Made by a program: the position numbers and the translations under genes. A DNA stretch of 64,000 bases from positions 62,001 to 126,000 of the forward strand of contig NZ_AUDH01000005.1 of the NCBI RefSeq assembly GCF_000425365.1. Reading direction: 5' to 3'. Origin of the DNA: Rubritepida flocculans DSM 14296. GTDB taxonomy: Bacteria; Pseudomonadota; Alphaproteobacteria; Acetobacterales; Acetobacteraceae. Numbering within the stretch: the stretch's first letter is position 1; every line of letters starts with the position of its first letter. Of the stretch, positions 1-8,265 are shown in pieces. Below the pieces are notes generated by a model that had not been told where the DNA came from, did no database searches, and worked only from the letters and a program-made list of their open reading frames with translations.

Positions 1-773
1 TCATAGGCCACCCAGTGGCCCGCGCCCGGGATCACCGCCTCGAGCAGCGAGGGGTCGGCCTCGCGCAGCACGGCGAGGCGCGCCTCCACCTCCGGCCAGG
101 CCACCGCGTCGAACTCGCCCCAGATGCCGTTCAGGGGCGCGCGCACGCGGCCGAGCGCATCGCGCAGCGAGGCCCCGGAGGCGAAGCGGCGCGAGCGCAG
201 CCGCGCATGGCGCGTGTTCCATTCCTGGATGGCGAGCGCGGTCGCGTCGATGCGCGCGGGGTCGCGGATCATCAGCCGCGCGAGGTTCTCGCGGTGCGCG
301 GCCATCCGCGCCTCGCCCTCCTTCTCGCGCACCTTGAGCAGTTCGAGCGGCGGGCGCGGCAGACCGAGCGAGGCGGCGCCGACGAGCGTGAGGCTCGCCA
401 CGCGCGCGCCCTCGATGGCGGCGAGATGCCCGCCCACATTGGCGCCGAAGGAGAAGCCGCAGAGGTGGTAGCGCCGCGCGGGGCCGAGCAGCGCCACGAG
501 CCCCTCGGCCAGCGGGATGGCGGCGTCCTCCGGCGTGCCTTCGCCGGGCGGCATGGCGCTTTCGCCGAGGCCCGGGATGTCGGGCGCTAGCACCGCGTAG
601 CGGCGCGCGAGAGCGAGGATGTTGCGCAGCCAGTGCCGCCAGCTTCCCGAGCCGCCATGCAGCAGCACGAGCGGCATGCCCTCGCCCCAGAGACGCCAGA
701 CCGTCTCGCCCTCGCCGCAGGGGGTGCGGCGCAGCGTGGCGCGCCGGTCCAGTTCCTCGATCTCGTCGTTCAT
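1..773 (-). CDS. alpha/beta hydrolase, 3' end outside window
   Basis: This reads on the complement from an ATG at 773 and is still open at base 1, so the C-terminal end is missing. The visible part begins MNDEIEELDRR and shows the alpha/beta-hydrolase landmarks in order. These are an oxyanion-hole HGGSGSW near residue 40, a PDIPGLG turn, the nucleophile elbow GFSFGA around residue 105, an acidic segment WGEFDA, and a PGAGHW catalytic-histidine segment close to the cut end. This supports a serine hydrolase of the esterase/C-C-bond hydrolase group; the substrate cannot be told. Its start overlaps the stop of the upstream permease gene by four bases (ATGA), so the two were probably one transcript. 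Confidence 0.85.
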   Translation of the reverse strand, partial: MNDEIEELDRRATLRRTPCGEGETVWRLWGEGMPLVLLHGGSGSWRHWLRNILALARRYAVLAPDIPGLGESAMPPGEGTPEDAAIPLAEGLVALLGPARRYHLCGFSFGANVGGHLAAIEGARVASLTLVGAASLGLPRPPLELLKVREKEGEARMAAHRENLARLMIRDPARIDATALAIQEWNTRHARLRSRRFASGASLRDALGRVRAPLNGIWGEFDAVAWPEVEARLAVLREADPSLLEAVIPGAGHWVAY

Positions 774-1640
774 GCGGGGGTGCTCCTGCCGCGCCGCGCT
801 TCCACGCGCGCGATCCAGCTCGTGGCGAGGAAGATGACGGCTGCGCCGGCCAGGGTGGAGGCGCTCGGCACCTCGTGGAAGACGAGCCAGCCGAGCGCGG
901 CCGCCCAGATGAGGTCGAGGAACTTCACCGGCTGGGCGCTCGAGATGTCGGCGAGCTTGTAGGCGGTGGTCAGCAGCCAATGGCCGAGGCTGCCGAGCGC
1001 GCCGCAGAGCAGCACGAGCCCCCATTGCGCGAGGCTCGGCGCCTGCCAGAGCCAGGCGGCCACGGGCAGGGTGAAGAGCGCCACCGTCAGCGCCTGCCAG
1101 GCGACGATCACCTCCGGCCGGTCATGCCGCGTTAGCGCCTTGGCCATCAGGAAGGAGGCGGCGAAGAGCGGGGCGGAGGCGAGCATGATCAGCAGATGCT
1201 GCCCGCCCGCGCCGGTCAGCTTGGGGCCCACCACCACCAGCACCCCCGCGAAGCCCAGCAGCGCCGCGGCCCAGCGCTGCCAGAACATCGGCTCCTTCAG
1301 GAAGAGCACGGCGCCGAGCATGATGAAGAGGGGGGCCGGTGAAGCCGATCGCCGTCATGTCCGCGAAGGCGATGTGGGGCAGGGCGGCGAACCAGAAGAA
1401 CAGCGCCACTGTGTGCGTCGCGCCGCGCAGCACCTGGCCCCCCGGCGCCTTGGGGCGATAGGCCGAGAGGCCCGTGCGCCAGATCAGCGGCAGCATCACC
1501 ACGAGCCCCGCGGCGTAGCGCAGGAACTGCACCTGGAAGGGGGGCAGCTCGCTCGCCAGGCCGCGCAGATTCGCGTTCAGGGCCGCGAAGGTGACGCCTG
1601 CGGCCGCCGCCAGCGCCATGCCCTGCAATGCGGGGTTCAC
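770..1640 (-). pseudogene. DMT/EamA family permease, frameshifted
   Basis: Two overlapping reading frames together encode one drug/metabolite transporter of about 289 residues with ten predicted membrane segments. The first half (GTG at 1640, or ATG at 1619) runs through LALAAAAG-type helices to DMTAIGFTG. The second half resumes in another frame with PLFIMLGAVLFLKEP and continues to the stop at 770. The break lies at a run of six C on the coding strand (six G at 1330-1335); five C would restore one frame. Either the gene is broken or this is a homopolymer error. EamA proteins export small metabolites from the cytoplasm; the substrate is unknown. It is followed by the hydrolase gene with a 4-base overlap. 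No clear ribosome site decides the start. Confidence 0.8.
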
Positions 1641-1840
1641 GGATCGAGCGAGGCCGCCGCGCGAAGGGGCTCGGCGGCGACCGGCCGCAGGCGCCGGGCG
1701 ATGCTGCGCGGGATGTCCAAGGGGCGCATGGCGGGCCGCTCCCAAGTCTGTGGGCGCAGCGTGGCGCGCCGCGCGCCCTTGCGGAAGCCCCCGCGCCCCC
1801 TACCATCGGGCGCAACCTTCCGCTGCCAGGACGCCCCGCG

Positions 1841-4186
1841 ATGCCGGACACGAACCTCCCCTTCGACCCCACGCGCCTGAAGTTCGGCATCGGCCAGCCC
1901 GTGCCGCGGCAGGAGGACCCGAAGCTGCTGCGCGGCCAGGGCCGCTACACCGACGACCTCGCCCTGCCCGGCATGCTCTGGGCGGTGGTGGTGCGCAGCC
2001 CTTACGCGCATGCGGTGATCACGCGCCTCGATGTCAGCGCCGCGCGTGCCGCGCCCGGGGTGAAGGCGGTGATCACGGCCGAGGACCTCGCGGGCTATGG
2101 CCCCATGGTCTGCGCCATGCCGCTGCGCAACGCCGACGGCACGCCGCTGCGCAGCACGAAGCGCCCGGCGCTGGCCCGGGGCAAGCTGCGCTGGGTGGGC
2201 GATCCCTTCGCCGTGGTGGTCGCGGAGACCAAGGCGCAGGCCAAGGACGCGGCGGAGCTGGTGGAGCTGGAGGCGGAGGCGCTGCCCGCCGTCACCGAGG
2301 CCTCGGCCGCCGCCGCCCCCGGCGCGCCGCTGGTGGACGAGGAGATTCCCGGCAACTGCGTGCTGGACTTCGCCTTCGGCGATTCCGCGCAGGTGGCGGA
2401 GGCCTTCGCGCGCGCGGCGCATGTGCAGCGCCTCGCCATCCGCAACAGCCGCGTCGTCGTCGCCGCCATGGAGCCGCGCAGCGCCATCGGCGAGTACGAC
2501 GCCGAGACGGGCCGCTTCACCCTGCATGTGGGCTGCCAGGGCGTGTTCGGCCTGCGCAACCAGCTCGCCGACGACATCCTGAAGCTCCCGCGCGAGAAGG
2601 TGCGGGTGCTGACGGGCAATGTGGGCGGCAGCTTCGGCATGAAGGCCAATGCCTATCCGGAATACCTGCCGCTGCTGCACGCGGCGAAGCTGCTGGGCCG
2701 CCCCGTGAAGTGGACGGACGAGCGCTCGGGCGCCTTCCTCTCCGACCAGCACGGGCGCGACCATGAGGTGGAGGCGGAGCTCGCGCTCGACGCGGAGGGC
2801 CGCTTCCTCGCCGTGCGCCTCACGGCCTATGCGAACATGGGCGCCTATCTCTCCACCGTCGCGCCGCTCATGGGCACGGGCAATTTCGTGAAGAATGTGC
2901 AGTCCAACTACGCCGTGCCGCTCATCGAGGTGCGCACGAAATGCCTGCTGACGAACACCACCCCCGTCTCGGCCTATCGCGGCGCGGGGCGGCCGGAGGG
3001 CAACTACTTCATGGAGCGGCTGATCGAAGAGGCCGCGCGCGCCATGGGCAGGGATGCGCTGGCGCTGCGCCGGCTCAACCACATCGCGCCCTCCCAGATG
3101 CCCTACAAGGCGGCCTCGGGCAGCGTCTATGACGGGGGCGAGTTCGGCGCGATCCTCGACAAGGCGCTGGCGCTCGCCGACGCGGCGGGCTTCGAGGCGC
3201 GCCGGGCCGAGGCGCGCGCGCGCGGGATGCTGCGCGGCCTCGGCGTGGGCAACTTCCTCGAATGCACCGCCCCGCCCGCGAAGGAGCAGGGCGGCATCCG
3301 CTTCGAGAAGGACGGCACGGTGACCATCATCACCGGCACGCTCGACTACGGGCAGGGGCACTGGACGCCCTTCGCCCAGGTGCTGCACCAGAAGCTTGGC
3401 GTGCCCTTCGAGGCGATCCGGCTGCTGCAGGGCGATTCCGACGAGCTCATCGCCGGCGGCGGCACGGGCGGGTCGAAGTCGCTCATGGCCTCGGGTGCCG
3501 CGATCCTCGAGGCGAGCGATCGGGTGATCGAGAAGGGCCGCCTCGCCGCCGCCCATCTGCTCGAGGCCGCCCCCGCCGACATCGAGTTCGAGGCCGGCCG
3601 CTTCCTCGTGGCCGGCACCGACCGCGGCATCGGCATCATGGAGCTGGCGGCGAAGCCGCGCGAGAGCCACTCCCTTCCCTCGGAGGTGCCCGCCAGCCTG
3701 GACGTGACCCATGTCTTCGAGGAAGCGCCCATGGCCTTCCCCAATGGCTGCCATGTCTGCGAGATCGAGGTGGACCCGGAGACGGGCCTCTCGCGCATCG
3801 TGAACTACATCGCGGTCAACGATTTCGGCGTGGTGGTGAACCCGCTGCTGGTGGCCGGCCAGGCGCATGGCGGCATCGTGCAGGGAATCGGCCAGGCGCT
3901 GCACGAGCATGTGGCCTACAGCGAGGACGGGCAGCTCCTCACCGGCAGCTTCATGGACTACGGCCTGCCCCGCGCCGATGACCTGCCGGCCTTCACCCTC
4001 GACACCCACGCCGTGCCCTGCAAGACCAACCCGCTGGGCGCCAAGGGCTGCGGCGAGGCCGGCTGCGCGGGCAGCCTGCCCGCCGTGATGAACGCGCTGG
4101 TGGACGCGCTGCGGCCGCTGGGCGTCACGCACATCGACATGCCCGCCACGCCCGAGCGCATCTGGCGCGCCATCCGGGGCGCGTGA
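1841..4186 (+). CDS. molybdenum hydroxylase large subunit, CoxL form II type
   Basis: This 781-residue protein belongs to the xanthine dehydrogenase/CO dehydrogenase large-subunit family, which binds molybdopterin cytosine dinucleotide and hydroxylates its substrate. The N-terminal FGIGQPVPRQEDPKLLRG segment is typical of the aldehyde oxidase hammerhead domain. The active-site loop reads AYRGAGR at residues 378-384, which is the form II signature rather than the AYxCSFR of true aerobic CO dehydrogenases. The catalytic glutamate lies in GCGEAGCAG at residue 739. Form II enzymes act on various aldehydes or N-heterocycles and their CO activity is doubtful. No FAD (CoxM) or [2Fe-2S] (CoxS) subunit gene is adjacent, so partners must be encoded elsewhere. 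The ATG at 1841 fits the family's N-terminus. Confidence 0.9.
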   Translation: MPDTNLPFDPTRLKFGIGQPVPRQEDPKLLRGQGRYTDDLALPGMLWAVVVRSPYAHAVITRLDVSAARAAPGVKAVITAEDLAGYGPMVCAMPLRNADGTPLRSTKRPALARGKLRWVGDPFAVVVAETKAQAKDAAELVELEAEALPAVTEASAAAAPGAPLVDEEIPGNCVLDFAFGDSAQVAEAFARAAHVQRLAIRNSRVVVAAMEPRSAIGEYDAETGRFTLHVGCQGVFGLRNQLADDILKLPREKVRVLTGNVGGSFGMKANAYPEYLPLLHAAKLLGRPVKWTDERSGAFLSDQHGRDHEVEAELALDAEGRFLAVRLTAYANMGAYLSTVAPLMGTGNFVKNVQSNYAVPLIEVRTKCLLTNTTPVSAYRGAGRPEGNYFMERLIEEAARAMGRDALALRRLNHIAPSQMPYKAASGSVYDGGEFGAILDKALALADAAGFEARRAEARARGMLRGLGVGNFLECTAPPAKEQGGIRFEKDGTVTIITGTLDYGQGHWTPFAQVLHQKLGVPFEAIRLLQGDSDELIAGGGTGGSKSLMASGAAILEASDRVIEKGRLAAAHLLEAAPADIEFEAGRFLVAGTDRGIGIMELAAKPRESHSLPSEVPASLDVTHVFEEAPMAFPNGCHVCEIEVDPETGLSRIVNYIAVNDFGVVVNPLLVAGQAHGGIVQGIGQALHEHVAYSEDGQLLTGSFMDYGLPRADDLPAFTLDTHAVPCKTNPLGAKGCGEAGCAGSLPAVMNALVDALRPLGVTHIDMPATPERIWRAIRGA

Positions 4187-4189
4187 CGC

Positions 4190-4283
4190 GGCGCTTCTTC
4201 GTCATGCTTGCATATGCGCGGCGGCTCATGCTTGTCTTCCGGAACGAGAGGGCGAAGGCCCCCGGCTGGAGGAGGGTCGTCCA
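4190..4283 (+). promoter_or_regulatory. candidate promoter/operator upstream of soxX
   Basis: The spacer before soxX contains a perfect 9-base direct repeat TCATGCTTG at 4202-4210 and 4226-4234. Overlapping the first copy are the palindromes ATGCTTGCAT (4204-4213) and GCATATGC (4210-4217). A strong ribosome site GGAGGAGGG lies at 4268-4276, seven bases before the TTG start. In other sox-bearing alphaproteobacteria an ArsR-type repressor, SoxR, controls this operon. Calling this a SoxR-type operator is inference, because no soxR gene is in the window. Confidence 0.35.
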
Positions 4284-4790
4284 TTGCGCATCCGAGGGAG
4301 AGAGCATGCCGCGGGCGTGACGCACGCGGCCTCATGGCCGCCCGCTGCGGCCCTTCTGGCACTGGCTGTGGCGCTCCTCGCGCCGCTGGCCGGGGCCTGG
4401 GCGCGGGGCGACACGCAGCCCGTGCCCTTCCGCGTCGTGGATGACGGCATCCCCGAGCCGCTGACCAGCCAGCCGGGAGATGTCGAGCGCGGCCGCGCGG
4501 TGGCGCTGGACCGTTCGCTCGGCAATTGCATCACCTGCCACGAGATGCCGGTGCGCGCCGATTTCCAGGGCAATCTCGGCCCGCCGCTCGAGGGGCTGGC
4601 CTCGCGCTACACCTTGCCGGAGCTGCGCCTGCGCGTGGTGGACAGCAAGCGCATCAATCCCGAAAGCAACATGCCCTCCTTCTACCGGATCGAGGGGCTC
4701 TACAACGTCCGCCGGGACTGGGCCGGCCGCACCATGCTGACCGCCCAGCAGGTGGAGGACCTCCTCGCCTATCTGATGACCTTGCGCTGA
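4284..4790 (+). CDS. soxX: sulfur-oxidation cytochrome c SoxX
   Basis: SoxX is the small mono-haem subunit of the periplasmic SoxAX complex, which oxidatively couples thiosulfate to the carrier SoxYZ. This 168-residue protein has a basic N-terminus and a hydrophobic export signal ending near residue 40 (LLAPLAGAWA). One haem site CITCH is at residues 82-86, and a likely axial Met lies in NMPSF at residue 130. The start is a TTG at 4284, chosen because GGAGGAGGG sits seven bases upstream. An in-frame GTG at 4317 is an alternative but has no such site. It is the first gene of soxXYZABV. Confidence 0.93.
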   Translation: MRIRGREHAAGVTHAASWPPAAALLALAVALLAPLAGAWARGDTQPVPFRVVDDGIPEPLTSQPGDVERGRAVALDRSLGNCITCHEMPVRADFQGNLGPPLEGLASRYTLPELRLRVVDSKRINPESNMPSFYRIEGLYNVRRDWAGRTMLTAQQVEDLLAYLMTLR

Positions 4791-4809
4791 GAATTCCATG
4801 GAGAACGCG

Positions 4810-5271
4810 ATGCACACATTGAAGGCGCCCACGCGGCGCGGCGCGATGGGGCTGGCGGCGGCGGCCGCGGCCGTCGCGCTCCTGCCCATGCCCGCCTCCG
4901 CCCAGCTCGCCCCCGCCGTGCAGGCGGCGGTGGACCGGGTGCGCGGCAACCGCACCGCGCAGGAGGGACGCATCACCCTGCGCGCCCCGCCCATCGCCGA
5001 GAACGGCAACACCGTGCCCATCACCGTCAGCGTCGAGAGCCCCATGACGGCCGCCGACCATGTGACGCGCGTGCACGTCTTCGCCACCGGCAACCCGACG
5101 CCGGAAGTCGCGGTCTTCCACCTCACCCCGGCCATGGGCCGGGCGCAGGTGGACACGCGCATCCGCCTCGGCCAGACGCAGGACGTGGTGGTGCTGGCGG
5201 AGATGCAGGACGGCTCGCTGTTCCAGGCGCGCACCGAGGTGAAGGTCACCATCGGCGGCTGCGGCGGCTGA
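4810..5271 (+). CDS. soxY: thiosulfate carrier protein SoxY
   Basis: SoxY, as a heterodimer with SoxZ, carries the sulfur substrate covalently on a C-terminal cysteine while the other Sox enzymes process it. The protein ends in the diagnostic GGCGG swinging arm (Cys about residue 151 of 153). It begins with a twin-arginine-type export signal (TRRGAMGLA followed by an alanine-rich helix and a PASAQ cleavage site). SoxYZ is normally exported folded by Tat, with SoxZ carried along. The ATG at 4810 is preferred over the ATG at 4798, because GGAG at 4800-4803 gives a ribosome site for the downstream codon. It lies 19 bases after soxX. Confidence 0.95.
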   Translation: MHTLKAPTRRGAMGLAAAAAAVALLPMPASAQLAPAVQAAVDRVRGNRTAQEGRITLRAPPIAENGNTVPITVSVESPMTAADHVTRVHVFATGNPTPEVAVFHLTPAMGRAQVDTRIRLGQTQDVVVLAEMQDGSLFQARTEVKVTIGGCGG

Positions 5272-5291
5272 GCGAAGGAAGGAGAGAGACC

Positions 5292-5624
5292 ATGGCCGCA
5301 CCCATCGGGCAGCCCCGCGTGCGCCTTCCCGCGCAGGTCCGCGCGGGCGAGGTGATCGAAATCCGCACCCTGATCTCCCATGTCATGGAGACGGGCCAGC
5401 GGCGCGACCAGGCGGGCAACGTGATCCCGCGCGACATCATCAAGCGCTTCGAGGCGAAGTTCGAGGGCCAGCTCGTCTTCGCCATGGACCTGGCGCCGGC
5501 GATCTCGGCGAACCCCTACATCGCCTTCCAGTTCCGCGCCGAGCGCCCGGGGCGCTTCGAGTTCACCTGGACCAACGACGCGGGCGAGAGCCGCAGCGCC
5601 ACGCAGGAGCTCCGGCTCGCCTGA
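5292..5624 (+). CDS. soxZ: thiosulfate carrier partner SoxZ
   Basis: SoxZ is the partner of SoxY in the SoxYZ carrier. The 110-residue protein starts MAAPIGQPRVRLP and has no signal peptide of its own, consistent with hitchhiker export bound to Tat-exported SoxY. The pattern EIRTLISHVMETGQRRD, the DIIKRF segment and the C-terminal Ig-like stretch FEFTWTNDAGES are characteristic. A GGAGAGAGA ribosome site precedes the ATG by a few bases. The stop codon is built into a perfect hairpin (5623-5653). Confidence 0.95.
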   Translation: MAAPIGQPRVRLPAQVRAGEVIEIRTLISHVMETGQRRDQAGNVIPRDIIKRFEAKFEGQLVFAMDLAPAISANPYIAFQFRAERPGRFEFTWTNDAGESRSATQELRLA

Positions 5625-5653
5625 TACGGTCGGCATGACATGCCGACCGTATC
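5623..5653. other. perfect hairpin at the end of soxZ
   Basis: Two perfectly complementary 14-base arms, 5623-5636 and 5640-5653, are separated by a 3-base loop (GAC). The left arm starts inside the soxZ stop codon. No T-run follows, so it is not a standard intrinsic terminator. An mRNA-stabilising or processing element, or a protein-binding palindrome, is more likely. It could separate expression of the abundant SoxYZ carrier from soxAB downstream. Confidence 0.6.
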
Positions 5654-5694
5654 GCGCGCAGGGTTGGTGTGGCGGCTGCGCGCCAAAACAGAGG

Positions 5695-5748
5695 CATACC
5701 AGCGGCCGCACCGGCTGTGAGGAGTCGAAATCAGCGGCCGCTGGTATG
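5695..5748. repeat. 54-bp palindromic repeat, copy 1
   Basis: The element has perfect 15-bp terminal inverted repeats, CATACCAGCGGCCGC (5695-5709) and its complement (5734-5748), around a 24-base centre. A second, diverged copy in the opposite orientation lies at 42706-42759, beside an IS3 OrfA fragment and a serine tRNA gene. In the second copy the 22-base block complementary to 5695-5716 is identical, and the segment TTTCGACTCC and its flanks are kept. It looks like a small non-autonomous mobile element or a scar of insertion-sequence ends. It sits between soxZ and soxA without interrupting a gene. Confidence 0.7.
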
Positions 5749-5786
5749 AGGCGGGCCGGAGAATCCGGAGGGGGAGGAAGCAGGGC

Positions 5787-6584
5787 ATGAAGATCGGGAT
5801 GGTTCTGGCGGGGCTCGCCGCGGCCTCGCTCTCCGCCGTCGTCGCCTTCGCGGAGGGCGAGCGGCCGCCCAACAGGCCCATCCCCGATCCGCAATCGGGC
5901 CGGCATTTCGCGACGCCCGACACGCTCGCCATCCAGGACGACGACTTCCTCAACCCAGCCTTCCTCTGGGTCGAGGAGGGCGAGCAGGCCTGGAACCGCG
6001 TCGAAGGCACGGCGGGGCAGTCCTGCGCCTCCTGCCACAACGACGCGACGGAAAGCATGCGCGGCGTGCGCGCGCGCATGCCCGCCTATCATCCGCGCCT
6101 GCAGCGCGTGGTGACGCTGGAGCAGCAGGTGAACATCTGCCGCACCGAGCGCATGGGCGCCCCAGCCCTGCCCATAGACAGCCGGCCGCTCAACGCCATC
6201 ACCACCTACATCGCGCTGCAGTCGCGCGGCATGCCGGTGAACGTGGACATCTCCGGCCCCGCCCGGCGCTTCTTCGACGAGGGCGAGCGCTTCTACAACA
6301 CGCGGCGCGGCCAGCTCGACATGCGCTGCGCCACCTGCCACGAGGAGAATTACGGCCGCTACCTGCGCGCCGACCTGCTCTCCCAGGGCATGTCCAATGG
6401 CTTCCCGACCTATCGCCTGAAGGAGCAGCGCGTCATCAGCCTGCAGTTCCGCCTGATGGGCTGCGTGCAGGACGTGCGCGGCCAGCCGCCGGCCATGGGC
6501 AGCGAGGAGTTCACCAACCTCGAATTCTACCTCGCCTGGCGCGCGCAGGGGCTGCCGGTCGAGAGCCCCGCGGTGCGCCGCTGA
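5787..6584 (+). CDS. soxA: sulfur-oxidation cytochrome c SoxA (di-haem)
   Basis: SoxA is the catalytic subunit of SoxAX, which forms the disulfide bond between thiosulfate and the SoxY cysteine in the periplasm. The 265-residue protein has a Sec-type signal (MKIGMVLAGLAAASLSAVVAFA). It carries two haem sites, CASCH at 80-84 and CATCH at 181-185, so it is the two-haem form. The active-site cysteine, a persulfidated haem ligand in characterised enzymes, is in RLMGCVQDVRGQP (Cys about 226). A GGGGGAGGAAG ribosome site precedes the ATG. The gap to soxZ is 162 bases and holds a hairpin and a repeat element. Confidence 0.95.
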   Translation: MKIGMVLAGLAAASLSAVVAFAEGERPPNRPIPDPQSGRHFATPDTLAIQDDDFLNPAFLWVEEGEQAWNRVEGTAGQSCASCHNDATESMRGVRARMPAYHPRLQRVVTLEQQVNICRTERMGAPALPIDSRPLNAITTYIALQSRGMPVNVDISGPARRFFDEGERFYNTRRGQLDMRCATCHEENYGRYLRADLLSQGMSNGFPTYRLKEQRVISLQFRLMGCVQDVRGQPPAMGSEEFTNLEFYLAWRAQGLPVESPAVRR

Positions 6585-6597
6585 GAAGGAAGCGCCC

Positions 6598-8259
6598 ATG
6601 ATCACCCGCCGCGACCTCCTCGCCGCCGGCGCCGCGCTCGCCGCGCTGCCCGTCCGCGCCCAGCAGGCGCCGAGCCAGGAGGAGCTGCTGCGCTTCGCCC
6701 CGCTCGGCCAGGTGACGCTGCTGCACAGCACGGATCTGCACGCGCAGCTCACGCCCATGTTCTTCCGCGAGCCGGAGACGAATCTCGGCGTGGGCGAGGT
6801 GCGCGGGGTGCTGCCGCACCTGACGGGGCAGGATTTCCTCGCCGCCTTCGACCTCGCGCGCGGCAGCCCCATGGCGCATGCGCTGACGCATCTCGACTTC
6901 GCCGAGCTCGCGCGCCGCTTCGGCCCGATGGGCGGGGTGGACAGGCTCGCCACCGTCATCAAGGCGATCCGCGCCGAGCGCCCGGGCCGCACCCTGCTGC
7001 TCGACGGCGGCGACACCTGGCAGGGCTCCTGGACCAGCCTGCGCACCCGCGGCGCCGACATGGTGGCGGTGCAGAAGGCGCTGGGCGTGGAGGCGATGGT
7101 CGGCCACTGGGAGTTCACCTACGGCGCCGACCGCGTGAAGGAGCTGGCCGAGGAGCTGGGCGCGCCTTTCCTCGCCAGCAACGTGCAGGACAGCGAGTGG
7201 AACGAGGATGTCTTCGGCCACACCGCCATGTTCGAGCGCGGCGGCGTGAAGATCGCGGTGATCGGCCAGGCCTTCCCCTACACGCCCATCGCCAATCCGC
7301 GCTGGATGTTCCCCGAATGGTCCTTCGGCATCAAGGAGGAGAAGCTGGCCGAGCGGGTGGCCGCCGCCCGGGCCGATGGCGCGCAGCTCGTCGTGCTGCT
7401 CTCGCACAACGGCTTCGACGTGGACCGCAAGATGGCCCAGCGCGTGCCGGGCATCGACGTGATCCTCACGGGCCACACCCATGACGCGATGCCCCGCCCG
7501 CTGCAGGTGGGGAACACGCTGCTGATCGCCACCGGCGCCTGCGGCAAGTTCCTCTCGCGCCTCGACATCGAGGTGGAGGGCGGGCGGATGAAGGGCTGGC
7601 GGCACGCGCTCATTCCCATCTTCAGCGACCGCATCGCCCCGGATGCGGAGATGGCGGGGCTGGTCACGCGGCTGCGCGCGCCATACGCGGCGGAGCTCTC
7701 GCGCGTCGTGGGCAGGACGGAGTCGCTGCTCTACCGCCGCGGCAACACCGCCGGCACCTGGGACGACGTGATCTGCGACGCGCTGCTCTCGGTGCGCGAC
7801 GCGGAGATCGCGCTCTCGCCCGGCTTCCGCTGGGGAACCTCGCTGCCGCCGGGCAGCGACATCACGGCCGAGGATGTCTGGGCGCAGACGGCCATCACCT
7901 ATCCCAACGCCTACCGCATGACGATGACGGGGGCGCAGATCAAGGCGATCCTCGAGGACGTGGCGGACAACCTGTTCAACCCCGACCCCTACTTCCAGCA
8001 GGGCGGGGACATGGTGCGCACGGGCGGGCTTTCCTTCACCCTCGACGTGGCGGGGCGGGCGGGGCAGCGCGTCTCGGACCTGCGCCTCCTGCGCACGGGC
8101 GCGCCGCTGGAGGCGGAGCGCGGCTACGCCGTGGCGGGCTGGGCCTCCATCAACCAGGGCACGGAGGGGCCGCCGATCTGGGAGGTGGTGTTCGCCCATC
8201 TCGCCCGCGGCCCGGTGCGCGCCGCGCCGCGCCAGGACGTGCGGCTGCGCGGCGTCTGA
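6598..8259 (+). CDS. soxB: thiosulfohydrolase SoxB
   Basis: SoxB hydrolyses the terminal sulfonate from SoxY-bound S-thiosulfonate, releasing sulfate. It is a dimanganese enzyme of the 5'-nucleotidase superfamily. The 553-residue sequence starts with a twin-arginine signal (TRRDLLAAGAALAA). It then shows the metal-site motifs in order: HSTDLHAQL, LDGGDTWQGS, VGHWEFTYG, LLSHNGFDVD and LTGHTHDAMP. The C-terminal half matches the 5'-nucleotidase C-terminal domain. It begins 13 bases after soxA with AAGGAAG as ribosome site and is a standard marker gene for Sox-type thiosulfate oxidation. Confidence 0.96.
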   Translation: MITRRDLLAAGAALAALPVRAQQAPSQEELLRFAPLGQVTLLHSTDLHAQLTPMFFREPETNLGVGEVRGVLPHLTGQDFLAAFDLARGSPMAHALTHLDFAELARRFGPMGGVDRLATVIKAIRAERPGRTLLLDGGDTWQGSWTSLRTRGADMVAVQKALGVEAMVGHWEFTYGADRVKELAEELGAPFLASNVQDSEWNEDVFGHTAMFERGGVKIAVIGQAFPYTPIANPRWMFPEWSFGIKEEKLAERVAAARADGAQLVVLLSHNGFDVDRKMAQRVPGIDVILTGHTHDAMPRPLQVGNTLLIATGACGKFLSRLDIEVEGGRMKGWRHALIPIFSDRIAPDAEMAGLVTRLRAPYAAELSRVVGRTESLLYRRGNTAGTWDDVICDALLSVRDAEIALSPGFRWGTSLPPGSDITAEDVWAQTAITYPNAYRMTMTGAQIKAILEDVADNLFNPDPYFQQGGDMVRTGGLSFTLDVAGRAGQRVSDLRLLRTGAPLEAERGYAVAGWASINQGTEGPPIWEVVFAHLARGPVRAAPRQDVRLRGV

Positions 8260-8265
8260 GCGGCC

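Noticed and set aside
1841-4186. True aerobic CO dehydrogenase (form I CoxL)
   Set aside because: The active-site loop is AYRGAGR, not AYxCSFR, and coxM/coxS are missing nearby.
4332-7118. 928-codon open frame on the minus strand opposite soxX-soxB
   Set aside because: It crosses the soxZ-soxA spacer and repeats and lies opposite secure sox genes, so it is a GC shadow.
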